Source of the DNA: Brevibacillus laterosporus
Lineage (GTDB): Bacteria > Bacillota > Bacilli > Brevibacillales > Brevibacillaceae
Direction of reading: 5' to 3'
Assembly: GCF_030489605.1 (NCBI RefSeq)
Contig: NZ_JAUKFY010000013.1
Coordinates: 1 to 64,000, forward strand
DNA length: 64,000 nucleotides
Both the position numbers and the translations under genes were made by a program. The notes under the pieces are model-generated. The model was not told where the DNA came from, did no database searches, and saw nothing but the letters and a program-made list of their open reading frames with translations. Below are positions 36,163 through 45,793 of this stretch, in pieces (positions within the stretch are counted from its first letter, which is position 1; every line of letters starts with the position of its first letter).

Positions 36163-36795
36163 GTGATTCACAGGAAAACATTTTATCAAAAAAAAGTATG
36201 GGTTCATGATAACCAAATTATAATTGAAGGGCCAGTTTGCTCTAAGGACTTGACTACTATGGAATTTGATGAAGGCTTAAAAGCATTTCGCGCTCCCAAG
36301 CAACAACATGAAGCACTTGTCGAAATTGCTGACCTGCCAGAAGGGCGAATTATTATAGCACGCCATGAAAATGTAGTTTTGGCCTACGTCACCTTCCTAC
36401 ATCCTGACCCACTGGAGCGTTGGTCTATGATTAAAATGGACGATTTGCTGGAGCTGGGAGCTATTGAGGTAAGTTCGAAGATTCGTAGGGGCAGTATAGC
36501 AAAGCAGATGTTAGAAGTGGCCTTTATGGACGATGCACTGGAGGATTACATTATATTATCCACCGAATACTATTGGCATTGGGATTTGCAAGGAACAGGG
36601 TTAAGTGTCTGGGACTATCGCAAGGTGATGGAGAAGTTGATGGGCAGTGTCGGTATGATGTGGACGGCCACCGACGATCCCGAAATTTGCTCACATCCAG
36701 CAAACTGTCTAATGACACGCATAGGTAAACGAGTTCCGCTTGAAAGTATGACTACCTTTGACAGCATGCGTTTTCAATCACGTTATATGTATTAA
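36163..36795 (+). CDS. acuA: acetoin utilization acetyltransferase AcuA
   Basis: A 210-residue GNAT-fold protein. In Bacillus AcuA acetylates and inactivates acetyl-CoA synthetase AcsA. The conserved stretch GAIEVSSKIRRGSIAKQML carries the acetyl-CoA-binding loop (RRGSIA, in the usual Q/RxxGxA position), and YYWHWDLQGTGLSVWDYRK is typical of AcuA. The start is GTG at 36163. First gene of the acuABC operon; acuB follows after 33 bases. Confidence 0.93.
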   Translation: MIHRKTFYQKKVWVHDNQIIIEGPVCSKDLTTMEFDEGLKAFRAPKQQHEALVEIADLPEGRIIIARHENVVLAYVTFLHPDPLERWSMIKMDDLLELGAIEVSSKIRRGSIAKQMLEVAFMDDALEDYIILSTEYYWHWDLQGTGLSVWDYRKVMEKLMGSVGMMWTATDDPEICSHPANCLMTRIGKRVPLESMTTFDSMRFQSRYMY

Positions 36796-36828
36796 GAATT
36801 TATGCTCTTGATTGAAAGGAGTTTGTCT

Positions 36829-37476
36829 ATGCGTTTAGAAGACTTTATGCGCAAACAGGTAGTCACAGCTACCGCTACCACAAGTATAGGCGAAGCATTA
36901 ACTCTCTTAAAGCAAAATCGCATTCGCCATCTCCCTGTCCTAGATAATCAAATCCTTGTCGGCATCGTCTCCGATCGAGATCTTCGTGATGCACTCCCCT
37001 CTTCTTTATACGCTCGAGCCGATGATCATATTATTATGACCAAACCCGTACAAGAGATTATGAATACAGAAGTGATAACCGCTCATCCTCTTGATTTTCT
37101 TGAGGAGGCTGCCAAGACCATGTACGAGTACAAGGTCGGGTCGTTGCCAGTGCTTGAGGAGAATAAATTAGTAGGCATAGTTACAGAATCCGATATTTTA
37201 TATAAAATGATTGAACTGTTTGGCGTAAACAAAGCCAGCTCCCAGATAGAAATAGAAGTAGAAGATCGCTACGGCGTGTTAGCGGAGGTAAGTCAGGTTA
37301 TTCGTGAGTCTAAAGTAAATGTGAGCAGCGTCATTGTGTTTCCCTCAGGTACAGAAGGGAAAAAAAATCTGGTCTTTCGAGTGACGACCATGGATACTCG
37401 TACGGTGACAAGCATGTTACGTGCCAAAGGCTTTCATGTACTCGCCCCGATCAGGGGGGAATTCCTACGTGACTAG
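36829..37476 (+). CDS. acuB: acetoin utilization protein AcuB (CBS-ACT)
   Basis: A 215-residue protein. Two CBS domains (about 1-60 and 75-135: RHLPVLDNQILVGIVSDRDL; GSLPVLEENKLVGIVTESDIL) probably bind adenine nucleotides, followed by an ACT-type domain (about 140-215). I chose ATG at 36829 (MRLEDFMRK), just after GAAAGGAG; an ATG nine codons earlier would contain that RBS. AcuB probably regulates the acetylation/deacetylation cycle of AcuA and AcuC. It overlaps acuC by eight bases. Confidence 0.92.
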   Translation: MRLEDFMRKQVVTATATTSIGEALTLLKQNRIRHLPVLDNQILVGIVSDRDLRDALPSSLYARADDHIIMTKPVQEIMNTEVITAHPLDFLEEAAKTMYEYKVGSLPVLEENKLVGIVTESDILYKMIELFGVNKASSQIEIEVEDRYGVLAEVSQVIRESKVNVSSVIVFPSGTEGKKNLVFRVTTMDTRTVTSMLRAKGFHVLAPIRGEFLRD

Positions 37477-38623
37477 TACCCCCCGTCTAATCTATTCAGC
37501 CGACTATACCAAATATTTTTTTCATGAGGAGCATCCCTTTAATCAAAAACGTTTATTACTCACATATGATCTCATGCAAGCTTATGGATTACTCACCCCG
37601 GAGAATATTATAGCTCCTCGCCATGCCACTGACGAAGAATTACTGCTCGTACACGACCCCAGGTATTTAGAGATAGTCAAACGACAGGGCACTCAGCCAG
37701 AAGAATTGCCGCTTGCAGCCAGCTATGGCTTAGGCACTGAAGACGTCCCTATATTTGCAAATATGCATGAAGCTACGTCTCTAATTGTGGGAGGAACTAT
37801 TTCAGCAGTCGATATCGTGATGAACGGACAGGCGGAGCATTCCTTTAATCCTGCCGGTGGATTGCATCATGCCTTTCGTGGGAGAGCATCTGGCTTTTGT
37901 ATTTACAACGATTGCTCTGTAGCAATCGCATACATACGTAAACATTGGGATGCCCGCGTCTTATATATTGATACAGATGCCCATCATGGTGACGGCGTTC
38001 AATGGGCCTTTTATGACGACCCCAATGTCATGACGATCTCCCTGCATGAGACAGGAAAATATCTTTTCCCAGGTACGGGAAATGTTACGGAGCGTGGAGA
38101 TGGCCAGGGCTTTGGTTATTGTGTAAATGTACCACTTGATGCTTTCACTGAAGATGATTCTTTCCTTGAAATTTACGAATCGCTCCTCCCTAGAATCGCA
38201 CATGGTTTTCAACCTGATATCATCATTACTCAAAACGGTTGCGATGCTCACAACTACGATCCTCTCACACATTTGAGCTGCTCTATGCGCATCTATCAGC
38301 ACATCCCCCGACTTGCCCATAAACTAGCTCATGAGTTATGCCAAGGAAGATGGGTAGCCGTTGGCGGTGGAGGCTATGATATTTGGCGTGTTGTTCCACG
38401 TGCTTGGACTCTATTATGGAGCGAGATGACAGATCACTGGCTATCAGATGGTCCCCTTCCTGCTGAATGGTTACAAAAATGGCTTCCGCACAGTCCCTTA
38501 GAATTGCCTACCTGTTTATTTGACGATGTGAGTACGTTCATGACGATACCAAGACGTGGAGAAATTAGCGAAAAAAACCGCCTCTCCTTAGGCAAAGCAA
38601 TCTTGCATGCTCCTCATTTATAA
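37469..38623 (+). CDS. acuC: acetoin utilization deacetylase AcuC
   Basis: A 384-residue class I histone-deacetylase-like enzyme that reactivates AcsA by removing the acetyl group from its active-site lysine. The catalytic HH pair is at 133-134 (GGLHHAF), zinc ligands D170 and H172 lie in DTDAHHGDG, and the later ligand Asp lies in TQNGCDAHNYDPL. The start is GTG at 37469, eight bases after AGGGGGGA and overlapping the acuB stop (GTGACTAG). An upstream ATG in the same frame would lie deep in acuB. Confidence 0.93.
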   Translation: MTSTPRLIYSADYTKYFFHEEHPFNQKRLLLTYDLMQAYGLLTPENIIAPRHATDEELLLVHDPRYLEIVKRQGTQPEELPLAASYGLGTEDVPIFANMHEATSLIVGGTISAVDIVMNGQAEHSFNPAGGLHHAFRGRASGFCIYNDCSVAIAYIRKHWDARVLYIDTDAHHGDGVQWAFYDDPNVMTISLHETGKYLFPGTGNVTERGDGQGFGYCVNVPLDAFTEDDSFLEIYESLLPRIAHGFQPDIIITQNGCDAHNYDPLTHLSCSMRIYQHIPRLAHKLAHELCQGRWVAVGGGGYDIWRVVPRAWTLLWSEMTDHWLSDGPLPAEWLQKWLPHSPLELPTCLFDDVSTFMTIPRRGEISEKNRLSLGKAILHAPHL

Positions 38624-38708
38624 AATAATTGTCTCAGCCTTCCTGATTTTCTTTACAATATAAACTCTAAATGAGAAGAGTATTTTACGTCTCCTCTCTA
38701 ACATGATA

Positions 38709-38742
38709 AGAAGAGGTATGCCAATTCCAGCATACCTCTTCT
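38709..38742. terminator. hairpin between acuC and catE-like gene
   Basis: Perfect 11-bp stem AAGAGGTATGC / GCATACCTCTT between convergent genes. T-tracts are short, so it may serve both directions weakly. Confidence 0.6.
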
Positions 38743-38764
38743 CGTATCTATAACACCTGCATGA

Positions 38765-39616
38765 TTACACGGTTAAATGAATCGTATTGCCAAATGGATC
38801 TTTTGTAATCTTGATCCCGTTTTCTTCTGTGACAGAAGCCCCAAAGCTTTTTACCTGCTGAACCATTCTTTCTCTCGATTCCTCGTCAGGTAATACCAGC
38901 GTATAGGATTGTAAGCCAACGCTATTTGGACTTGGCGCAGACGCTCCGGCACTTACCCATGTATTCAAACCGATATGATGATGATATTTTCCTGTGGAGA
39001 TAAAGAGTGCCTGATTCCCGTATCTTGATACAACTTCAAATCCAAGCCCTTTCGTATAAAATTCCTCCGCCTGCTGTATATTGGCTACCTGCAAATGGAT
39101 ATGCCCCATGATCGTACCGCTTGGCAACCCCTTCCAAGCATCCTCTTTATTTTCTTGTAACAGCCCCTCGATATCCAATGGTTCTGTGCTCATTCCTACA
39201 GAATCGCCCTCCCAAACCCATGTCTCAGATGGTCGATCTGCATAAATTTCAATTCCATTCCCATCCGGGTCTGCTAAATAAACCGCCTCACTGACAAGAT
39301 GATCAGAAGCTCCTTGTAGCGGATATCCTTCTTGAAGGAGGTGTAACAGAGTATTAGCCAAGTCCGCACGATTAGGAACTAAGAGGGCAAAATGATACAA
39401 TCCTGTCTTCCACGGTTCTTTCGGTGTTACATGATCTGGCTTCTCAATTGTTACCAGAGGAGTTTTTCCATTAGCAGTAAAAACCACTTTTGTTTCTGTT
39501 TGATCGAGAATCTTCAGCCCTAACATATCTTTGTAAAATGCTATAGAACGCTCTAAATTTTCAATGATAAGATGAACCTGACTCACAAATGTATATGGAT
39601 AGCCATGGAAATTCAT
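38765..39616 (-). CDS. VOC-family catechol 2,3-dioxygenase-like protein (CatE type)
   Basis: A 283-residue protein of two vicinal-oxygen-chelate units (about 10-125 and 165-283). Likely metal ligands are H15 (SQVHLI), the His of MGHIHLQV and the Glu in DPDGNGIEIY. Size and arrangement match Bacillus CatE and other extradiol dioxygenases of quinone and catechol detoxification. The final motif reads NTIHLTV, with His where many dioxygenases have Glu, so activity is not certain. ATG at 39616 lies nine bases from AGGGG. The promoter has an operator on its -10 box (see 39686-39725). Confidence 0.8.
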   Translation of the reverse strand: MNFHGYPYTFVSQVHLIIENLERSIAFYKDMLGLKILDQTETKVVFTANGKTPLVTIEKPDHVTPKEPWKTGLYHFALLVPNRADLANTLLHLLQEGYPLQGASDHLVSEAVYLADPDGNGIEIYADRPSETWVWEGDSVGMSTEPLDIEGLLQENKEDAWKGLPSGTIMGHIHLQVANIQQAEEFYTKGLGFEVVSRYGNQALFISTGKYHHHIGLNTWVSAGASAPSPNSVGLQSYTLVLPDEESRERMVQQVKSFGASVTEENGIKITKDPFGNTIHLTV

Positions 39617-39685
39617 TCTTTCCAACCCCTTTTTCCCGATAAATGAAATTACATCTACTTGATTATTAATTTAAAGTAAGTTGAT

Positions 39686-39725
39686 TACTTAATGTAAGTA
39701 TATATAATATCAATGTCCTTGTCAA
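39686..39725 (-). promoter_or_regulatory. SigA promoter with palindromic operator for the catE-like gene
   Basis: On the minus strand TTGACA (39725-39720), a 17-base spacer and TATACT (39702-39697) form a near-consensus promoter. The perfect palindrome TACTTA-ATG-TAAGTA (39686-39700) overlaps the -10 box, so a bound repressor would block it. Its reverse complement contains TACTTACATTA, also found upstream of the padR gene at 49113-49123. Confidence 0.7.
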
Positions 39726-39775
39726 TTTATTATCTATCGTAAATTATCATGAGGAATTCCCCCTCCTCCGCCTAA

Positions 39776-39828
39776 AAAGAAAAACGGATTCGTACGATGC
39801 ATGATGCATACGATACAAACCCGTTTTT
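39776..39828 (-). terminator. rho-independent terminator of the ccpA-mtnN-glutaredoxin block
   Basis: A long stem AAAAACGG... / ...CCGTTTTT enclosing an internal TACGATGCAT palindrome. T runs lie on both sides; on the minus strand it follows the glutaredoxin gene. Confidence 0.75.
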
Positions 39829-39884
39829 GTCATGTAAGCGACCCTTACCATTAAGTATGAGTATATCTGCTTATTTTTATGTTA

Positions 39885-40124
39885 TTATGATTTCCCTAAC
39901 ATTTGTAAAATACCATCAGGCTGGTATCCTTTTACTGCTTTCCCATTCACGACAGTAACGGGAACGCCCATAAACCCGAATGCTTCTACTTCTTCCTGAT
40001 ACTGACTACTGCTCATAACGTCTCTCACTTCATAAGAAACCGATTTCTCATCCAGCATTTTTTTAACCATATCGCATTCAATACAGCCCTTTGTCGAGTA
40101 TACAATTGCCTTTGATTGACTCAT
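39885..40124 (-). CDS. glutaredoxin-family protein (NrdH-like)
   Basis: A 79-residue thioredoxin-fold protein. The redox motif is CIEC at 14-17 (STKGCIECDMVKKML), the cis-proline is in MGVPVTVV, and GYQPDGILQML is the usual C-terminal helix. The CxxC and size match NrdH/glutaredoxin-like proteins, which reduce ribonucleotide reductase or other disulfides. Three bases separate it from mtnN, so it is co-transcribed. Confidence 0.9.
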   Translation of the reverse strand: MSQSKAIVYSTKGCIECDMVKKMLDEKSVSYEVRDVMSSSQYQEEVEAFGFMGVPVTVVNGKAVKGYQPDGILQMLGKS

Positions 40125-40127
40125 TTG

Positions 40128-40838
40128 TTAAGCCTCCTCTTTTTTCATCGTATGAAGCATGTTCCTTACCATTTGGTAGGAACGCTTGGAAGCAAGCTTC
40201 GTAAATTCAAGGAAATTAACATGAGCTGAACCATCTGCACAATCAGACATCGCTCGTACAATTACAAAAGGCACCTCATTCATGGAGCATACTTGAGCGA
40301 CTGCTGCCCCTTCCATCTCTGTGCATGATGCTTGGAATGTTTCCGATAATTGCTGGACTTTTTGGCGGTCTGCAATAAATTGATCACCTGAGAGGATACG
40401 TCCTGTAACAATCTGAATATCAGCTTCTAACTGATGGCCAGCATTTATTGCTAATTCCTTTAATTTATCATCTGCGATCCAACACCATGTTTTTTCAAAA
40501 GGAATCTCCCCTGGTTTGAATCCAAGGGAAGTAGCATCGATATCATGCTGCATGCAATCGGTCGAAATAACAATGTCACCGATGTTTAAATCTGGATGGA
40601 CAGCACCAGCTACACCAGTAAAGATCACCTGACTTACCTGAAATTCCTGAATGAGGATTTGTGTGCAGACAGCAGCATTCACTTTACCTACACCTGATTT
40701 GCAAAGCACTACGTTTTTCCCCAGAAATTCACCTATATGATAAGTTATACCCGCTTTTGTGACGGTTTCTTTATTTTGCATGTCTTCTAAATACAAAGCG
40801 ATTTCTTCATCCATCGCTCCCATGATTCCGATTGTCAT
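40128..40838 (-). CDS. mtnN: 5'-methylthioadenosine/S-adenosylhomocysteine nucleosidase
   Basis: A 236-residue nucleosidase that splits adenine from MTA and SAH in the methionine salvage and activated-methyl cycles. It begins MTIGIMGAMDEEIALYLEDM with the conserved catalytic Glu, and contains GVAGAV, DMEGAAVAQV-like CTEMEGAAVAQV, and the catalytic Asp in RAMSDCADG. Length is exactly typical. The RBS GAGGGTGAG precedes the ATG. It lies 24 bases after ccpA on the same strand. Confidence 0.95.
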   Translation of the reverse strand: MTIGIMGAMDEEIALYLEDMQNKETVTKAGITYHIGEFLGKNVVLCKSGVGKVNAAVCTQILIQEFQVSQVIFTGVAGAVHPDLNIGDIVISTDCMQHDIDATSLGFKPGEIPFEKTWCWIADDKLKELAINAGHQLEADIQIVTGRILSGDQFIADRQKVQQLSETFQASCTEMEGAAVAQVCSMNEVPFVIVRAMSDCADGSAHVNFLEFTKLASKRSYQMVRNMLHTMKKEEA

Positions 40839-40862
40839 CTTCTCACCCTCTATCTCGCGTTA

Positions 40863-41876
40863 CTATTCTTCTGCCATTTCCTTCGTACTTTGACGATACT
40901 CAATCCGATGCGGCAATAACACAATATGATCCTCAACTTGTTCATTATTCATATACTTGGTTAACAATCTCATCGCAACAGCCCCGATATCATACATCGG
41001 TTGAACAACTGTGGAAAGACGAGGGCGCACCATCTCTGCTAACCGTACATTGTCGTGACCAATTACTTCTACATCCTCAGGTACAGAGTGTCCCAAATCC
41101 TGAACAGCATGAATCGCACCTATTGCCATTTCATCGCTAGCTGCGAATACGGCTGTTGGAGGTTCTGCTAGTTTCATGAAGTCTCCCATGCTTTGCAGAC
41201 CTGATTCATATCGGAAAGAACCATTAGCAACCAATTGTTCATCATACGGTAATCCCGCATCCAATAACGCTTTTTTATAGCCCTCAAAGCGAACGAGTCC
41301 TTCTAATGGATATGACATTGGTCCTGTAATAATCGCAATACGCTTATGCCCTCGTCTAATTAAGGCCTGAGTAGCATCATAAGCTGCTTGGAAATGATCA
41401 ATGGTCACTGCTGGCAGCTTTCCTTCTGGATCGCGCGTAGCCGCTAGAACCGTTGGAATGGACGCCGTTTTTAAGGAATGAAAATGATCTTCTTTGATCT
41501 CGGCTCCCATGAATAACAATCCATCCACCTGTTTTTCTAATAAGGTATTGATTAATTGCAATTCTTTTTCTAAGCGGTGATCTGAGTTACAAAGAATGAT
41601 ATTGTATTTATACATAGTAGCGATATCTTCAATACCCCGTGCTAGCTCAGAAAAAAACTGACTGGAGATATCCGGAATAATAACCCCTACCGTTGTGGTT
41701 CTCTTGCTTGCAAGACCCCTTGCTACTGCATTGGGGCGATAACCTAGACGTTCAATAGCAGTCATAACCTTTTTACGTGTTAATGGCTTTACATTCGGAT
41801 TGCCATTAACGACCCTTGATACAGTTGCCATTGATACTCCTGCTTCACGTGCTACATCATATATTGTAATTGGCAT
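40863..41876 (-). CDS. ccpA: catabolite control protein A
   Basis: A 337-residue LacI-family regulator. The N-terminal HTH ([32 protein letters not shown]) is followed by the hinge helix ([14 protein letters not shown]) and a periplasmic-binding-like core. CcpA with HPr-Ser-P binds cre sites to repress or activate carbon genes. It sits beside acuABC and DAHP synthase, as in Bacillus, which supports CcpA over other LacI members. The ATG follows GATAGGTGG. TATAAT lies just upstream on the minus strand. A cre-like sequence at 41965-41978 could mediate self-control. Confidence 0.95.
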   Translation of the reverse strand: MPITIYDVAREAGVSMATVSRVVNGNPNVKPLTRKKVMTAIERLGYRPNAVARGLASKRTTTVGVIIPDISSQFFSELARGIEDIATMYKYNIILCNSDHRLEKELQLINTLLEKQVDGLLFMGAEIKEDHFHSLKTASIPTVLAATRDPEGKLPAVTIDHFQAAYDATQALIRRGHKRIAIITGPMSYPLEGLVRFEGYKKALLDAGLPYDEQLVANGSFRYESGLQSMGDFMKLAEPPTAVFAASDEMAIGAIHAVQDLGHSVPEDVEVIGHDNVRLAEMVRPRLSTVVQPMYDIGAVAMRLLTKYMNNEQVEDHIVLLPHRIEYRQSTKEMAEE

Positions 41877-41964
41877 ATTACGTCCACCTATCTTTTCCAG
41901 ATTATACCTTTCAGTATTATTTTCATAAATTTATAGCCATATAATACGATATGATACCCATAGT

Positions 41965-41978
41965 TGCAACCGTTTTCT
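41965..41978. promoter_or_regulatory. cre-like sequence upstream of ccpA
   Basis: TGCAACCGTTTTCT matches the cre consensus TGWNANCGNTNWCA at all but two positions. It lies about 90 bases upstream of the ccpA start codon. It may be an autoregulatory site, but the match is imperfect. Confidence 0.35.
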
Positions 41979-42140
41979 CGGCCTACATTTTTCCTATTAA
42001 CAGCATGATTTCGCCGTTTTTGGTCCTTTTGTCTCTTGAGATGCTGGTTCCATTAGCACAGAACCCGCCGGAAACCACCACCCTGCCTTCTCTCTTCAAG
42101 CTATGTATAACATCTACTCCTGACTCACCCTACCATAAGA

Positions 42141-42173
42141 GAAAAGCAGACCGCTCCAATGAGAGGCCTGCTA
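42141..42173 (-). terminator. terminator of the DAHP synthase gene
   Basis: Stem AGCAG-GCC / GGT-CTGCT with an outer T run on the minus strand, 27 bases beyond the stop codon. Confidence 0.6.
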
Positions 42174-42199
42174 GGGTTACACACGTTTTGGTTCTGCTT

Positions 42200-43294
42200 T
42201 TATTTCAGCATAGCGGTTTCTGGTTTATAAAGACCAGAAGCATAAAGTTCATCTAGCATTTCATTGAAAGCAGGAATCGTTAGCTGTTGTTTTGCATCGG
42301 ATAATGCTACATCAGGATCAGGATGAACTTCAACCATGATACCATCAGAACCTACTGCCAAGCCCGCTTTCGCTGTTGGAAGCAATAGGTCTCGGCGGCC
42401 AGTCGAATGAGTCACATCTACAAATACAGGTAAATGAGTCTCTTGTTTTAGGATTGGCACAGCAGAGATATCAAGGGTGTTACGGGTTGCTTTTTCATAC
42501 GTACGAATACCGCGTTCGCAAAGCATAACCTGCGTATTTCCTTCTGATAAAATATATTCTGCAGCGTAAATGAATTCCTCGATGGTCGCTGAAAGCCCGC
42601 GTTTTAATAAGATAGGATGATTCGTACGACCCGCCGCTTTTAGCAGTTCGAAGTTTTGCATGTTACGTGCACCAATTTGAATAACATCTACATATTTTGT
42701 CGCCATTTCAAGATCAGCAGGTGTTACGATCTCACTAATGGTTACTAAATTAAACTCGTCGCCGATACGTTTCAGAATCTCTAATCCTTCCACTCCAAGC
42801 CCTTGGAAGTCATATGGAGAGGTACGCGGCTTGTATGCACCACCGCGAAGCACACGCAATCCGCGTTTCACGTGATTTTCAGCAACAGCACGAACTTGAT
42901 CATAGCTTTCTACTGAGCATGGACCGGCAATCAGAATCTTCTCTTTTCCACCAAATTCCACGCCTTTAATAGTAAGAACCGTATCCTCTAGTTGTTTTTT
43001 ACGGCTTACTAGTAGAATTTTTTTATCCTCATCCTTTTGCAGGTCAAGAGAAGCGCTAAAGATTTGTTTAAATAAATGACGAATGGCCTCGTCGCTGAAT
43101 GGTCCGTTGTTATTCTCTACAATTAGATTCAACATGTCACGTTCACGTTCTGGATCAAAACGATTCACGCCCTGCTTGCTCTTCTCTTGGCCTAACTCTT
43201 GAACCAAAGAGGCACGCTTGTTGATCAATTCTAATAATTGCAAATTAATTGTGTCCAATTGGCGGCGAATGGCCTCAATTTGTTCATTTCTCAT
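42200..43294 (-). CDS. aroA: bifunctional DAHP synthase / chorismate mutase
   Basis: A 364-residue fusion. The N-terminal 90 residues are an AroQ-type chorismate mutase ([28 protein letters not shown], then an R-F-D-P-E-R-E stretch); residues about 100-355 are a type I beta DAHP synthase ([55 protein letters not shown]). It joins PEP and erythrose-4-phosphate as the first shikimate step; the mutase domain also acts as a feedback sensor in Bacillus. Bacillus names it aroA (not EPSP synthase). It is a single gene between ccpA and the FtsA-like gene, as in Bacillus. Confidence 0.96.
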   Translation of the reverse strand: MRNEQIEAIRRQLDTINLQLLELINKRASLVQELGQEKSKQGVNRFDPERERDMLNLIVENNNGPFSDEAIRHLFKQIFSASLDLQKDEDKKILLVSRKKQLEDTVLTIKGVEFGGKEKILIAGPCSVESYDQVRAVAENHVKRGLRVLRGGAYKPRTSPYDFQGLGVEGLEILKRIGDEFNLVTISEIVTPADLEMATKYVDVIQIGARNMQNFELLKAAGRTNHPILLKRGLSATIEEFIYAAEYILSEGNTQVMLCERGIRTYEKATRNTLDISAVPILKQETHLPVFVDVTHSTGRRDLLLPTAKAGLAVGSDGIMVEVHPDPDVALSDAKQQLTIPAFNEMLDELYASGLYKPETAMLK

Positions 43295-43559
43295 CTCTAC
43301 TCCACCCTTCTACTTTTTCCCTTATCGTTTGCAAATCACAGTATGGTTATACATAAGACGTTCTGAGTTATCTGTTATTATAGTAGATGATTAGACGTTT
43401 GACCAGCCCTTTAGTACCAAAAAGCGCGAAAGTAATTGTTACAAGCCATAATTTTTTTGAAAAAGGTTAATTTAATGGGGTTTTATTATCTTCAGAAGCT
43501 AGTATATGATAGAGAAAATACGTAAATCTTCCATTCCAGATGGGAAGGAGACAATCCAT

Positions 43560-45746
43560 TTGCTAGAAGAACATGCAGATAAGCAAAATAACACTCTTTT
43601 TGCTTTAGATATTGGTACCCGTAGTGTAGTAGGACTTATCGTTGAACCGCTTGAAGAGAAAGACAAGTTTCAAATTAAAGATTGTTACATTTTAGAGCAT
43701 AAGGAACGCTCTATGCTGGACGGACAAATTCACGATGTACTTGCAGTCGCTGAAGTCATCGAGAAGATCAAGCAGCATTTATCTCAAAAGCATGGACCCT
43801 TACAAGAGGTGGCAGTGGCAGCAGCAGGACGCTCGCTGAAAACAAAGCGCGTGCGCTTCGAGCTTCCTATCTCCCATTTACCCGTGTTGACCAAAGATGA
43901 TGTGCTTACTCTGGAGTTTTCTGCTGTACAAAAGGCACAGGCAGAATTAGCTCAAGAGCTGAATGAATTGGACATTACACGCTATTATTGCGTAGGGTAC
44001 AGTGTGGTTAACTACTATTTGGATGAGGAGATTATCGGCAGTCTAATCGATCAACGTGGAACAAACGCTTCTGTTGATGTTATCGCAACGTTTCTCCCGC
44101 GCATGGTTGTAGATTCCTTGTTAGCAGCCCTCAAGCGAAGTGGTCTAGAGATGAAGGCCCTTACCTTAGAGCCGATTGCTGCCATTCATGTATTGATTCC
44201 TACCACGATGCGTCGATTAAATATAGCACTAGTTGATATCGGTGCCGGGACCTCTGATATTGCTTTAACAGAAGATGGAAGCATAACGGCTTATGGCATG
44301 GTGCCAACAGCCGGGGATGAGATTACAGATGCTCTTATGAATGCGTATTTACTCGATTTTCCTGTTGCAGAAGAGGTAAAGCGTCAGCTACACGATCAAG
44401 AAACCGTTCAATTCCACGATATTTTGGGAATTGAACAGGAATTAGCTACAGATCAGGTCATTGCCGCTATTGATCCTGAAATCGAATCCCTTGCTGAACA
44501 GATCGCTCACAAAATTTTGGAGCTTAATGGCAAGGCGCCCCAAGCAGTTATGTTAATTGGGGGCGGAAGCTTGACTCCGACTCTGCCAACAAAGGTAGCC
44601 CAGCATTTAGGATTGCCAGCTAATCGTGTTGCTGTTCGAGGTGCTGATGCCATCAAGCAATTTGTTGGTGAACATCCCTTGCTAAACGGGCCTGCATTTG
44701 TAACACCTGTTGGAATTGCTCTAGCTGCTCATTCCCAACCGATTCGTTATGTAACAGTTACTATTAATGATACACCTGTAAGGCTCTTTGATCTTCGGAA
44801 AATGACATTGGGAGACGCGCTCCTAGCGGCTGGCATGGACATTAAGCGGCTTCATGGCCGTCCAGGTCTAGCTATGTCAGTCAATGTGAATGGACGTCTT
44901 AAAATCATCCCAGGGGGACATGGAACCTCTCCTACTATTTTAATCAACGGTCGAACAGGCTCCCTCGATTCTCTTATCTCGGATGGAGACATCATTCGTG
45001 TAAGTCCAGGGGAGGATGGTATGGAAGCAACTGCTTTAGCTCATGATCTCGTTGATTCCAGTCAGGTACTCCCCCTCACAATTAATGGCGAGGAGTTGTT
45101 ACAGCCTCCAATTGTTTTACACGAAAGCATCATTCTAAAAAGCGATGCCTTGCTTTCTGATCGTATGGATCTGGAGATGCGTTTGCCTAAAACCATTGGG
45201 GAAACCATACAGTCCAGCAGGTTTGCCACATTGATACGGGAGGTAGCTGAAGCTCCTCTATTTACGGTTACATGTAATAATCAAACCTATTCTCTTCCTC
45301 GCAAAGAATTACATATTCTTTTAAATGGTAAAAAGGCTACTCTATTGGATTTGGTTCATTCACAAGATACCATCCATTGCGAGGTTCACGATTTAGAGAC
45401 ACCGACAATCGGCGATCTAATGACTCCAGAGGATATGGTTCAGGAAACTGTCAATGTCTATGTAAACGACCAGCTTATCTCCCTAGAAACAGGTCACATG
45501 GATATCCAGCTAAATGGTAATCCCGCTACCATTGAAACCCAGCTGCAGCATAACGATGTTGTAACTATACGCTCCGCAGTAGGGGATGCGCCTATAGTAA
45601 GCGATATCTTTCGTTATATAGAAATTCCAGCTCAGCCGATTGGAACAAACCAGCTACCTCATTTCATCATGAAGGTAAATAATGTAGCAGCTTCCTTCCA
45701 AACCCCTTTAGTAAGTGGGGATAAAGTAGAACTATACTGGGAGTAA
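43560..45746 (+). CDS. FtsA-like actin-fold protein with C-terminal beta-grasp repeats
   Basis: A protein of about 728 residues. The first 400 residues form an FtsA/PilM-like actin fold: phosphate-1 LFALDIGTRSVVGLIVE, a 1C-domain-like stretch, phosphate-2 ALVDIGAGTSDIAL, and adenosine motif VMLIGGGSLTP. The C-terminal 300 residues hold repeats with a short NG motif then a GD/ND turn (INGRTGSLDSLISDGDIIRV; LNGKKATLLDL; LNGNPATIETQLQHNDVVTI; VNNVAASFQTPLVSGDKVEL), suggesting MoaD/ubiquitin-like beta-grasp units. I chose TTG at 43560, nine bases from AAGGAG; an ATG 18 codons upstream lacks an RBS. A role in division or cell shape is inferred. Confidence 0.75.
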   Translation: MLEEHADKQNNTLFALDIGTRSVVGLIVEPLEEKDKFQIKDCYILEHKERSMLDGQIHDVLAVAEVIEKIKQHLSQKHGPLQEVAVAAAGRSLKTKRVRFELPISHLPVLTKDDVLTLEFSAVQKAQAELAQELNELDITRYYCVGYSVVNYYLDEEIIGSLIDQRGTNASVDVIATFLPRMVVDSLLAALKRSGLEMKALTLEPIAAIHVLIPTTMRRLNIALVDIGAGTSDIALTEDGSITAYGMVPTAGDEITDALMNAYLLDFPVAEEVKRQLHDQETVQFHDILGIEQELATDQVIAAIDPEIESLAEQIAHKILELNGKAPQAVMLIGGGSLTPTLPTKVAQHLGLPANRVAVRGADAIKQFVGEHPLLNGPAFVTPVGIALAAHSQPIRYVTVTINDTPVRLFDLRKMTLGDALLAAGMDIKRLHGRPGLAMSVNVNGRLKIIPGGHGTSPTILINGRTGSLDSLISDGDIIRVSPGEDGMEATALAHDLVDSSQVLPLTINGEELLQPPIVLHESIILKSDALLSDRMDLEMRLPKTIGETIQSSRFATLIREVAEAPLFTVTCNNQTYSLPRKELHILLNGKKATLLDLVHSQDTIHCEVHDLETPTIGDLMTPEDMVQETVNVYVNDQLISLETGHMDIQLNGNPATIETQLQHNDVVTIRSAVGDAPIVSDIFRYIEIPAQPIGTNQLPHFIMKVNNVAASFQTPLVSGDKVELYWE

Positions 45747-45751
45747 AAATA

Positions 45752-45784
45752 AAAAAGACCCCATGCCGAAGATGGGGTCTTTCT
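45752..45784 (+). terminator. rho-independent terminator
   Basis: Perfect 9-bp stem AGACCCCAT / ATGGGGTCT with an A run before and T residues after it. It works for the FtsA-like gene and probably also for ytxJ on the minus strand. Confidence 0.85.
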
Positions 45785-45793
45785 CCTATCTGC

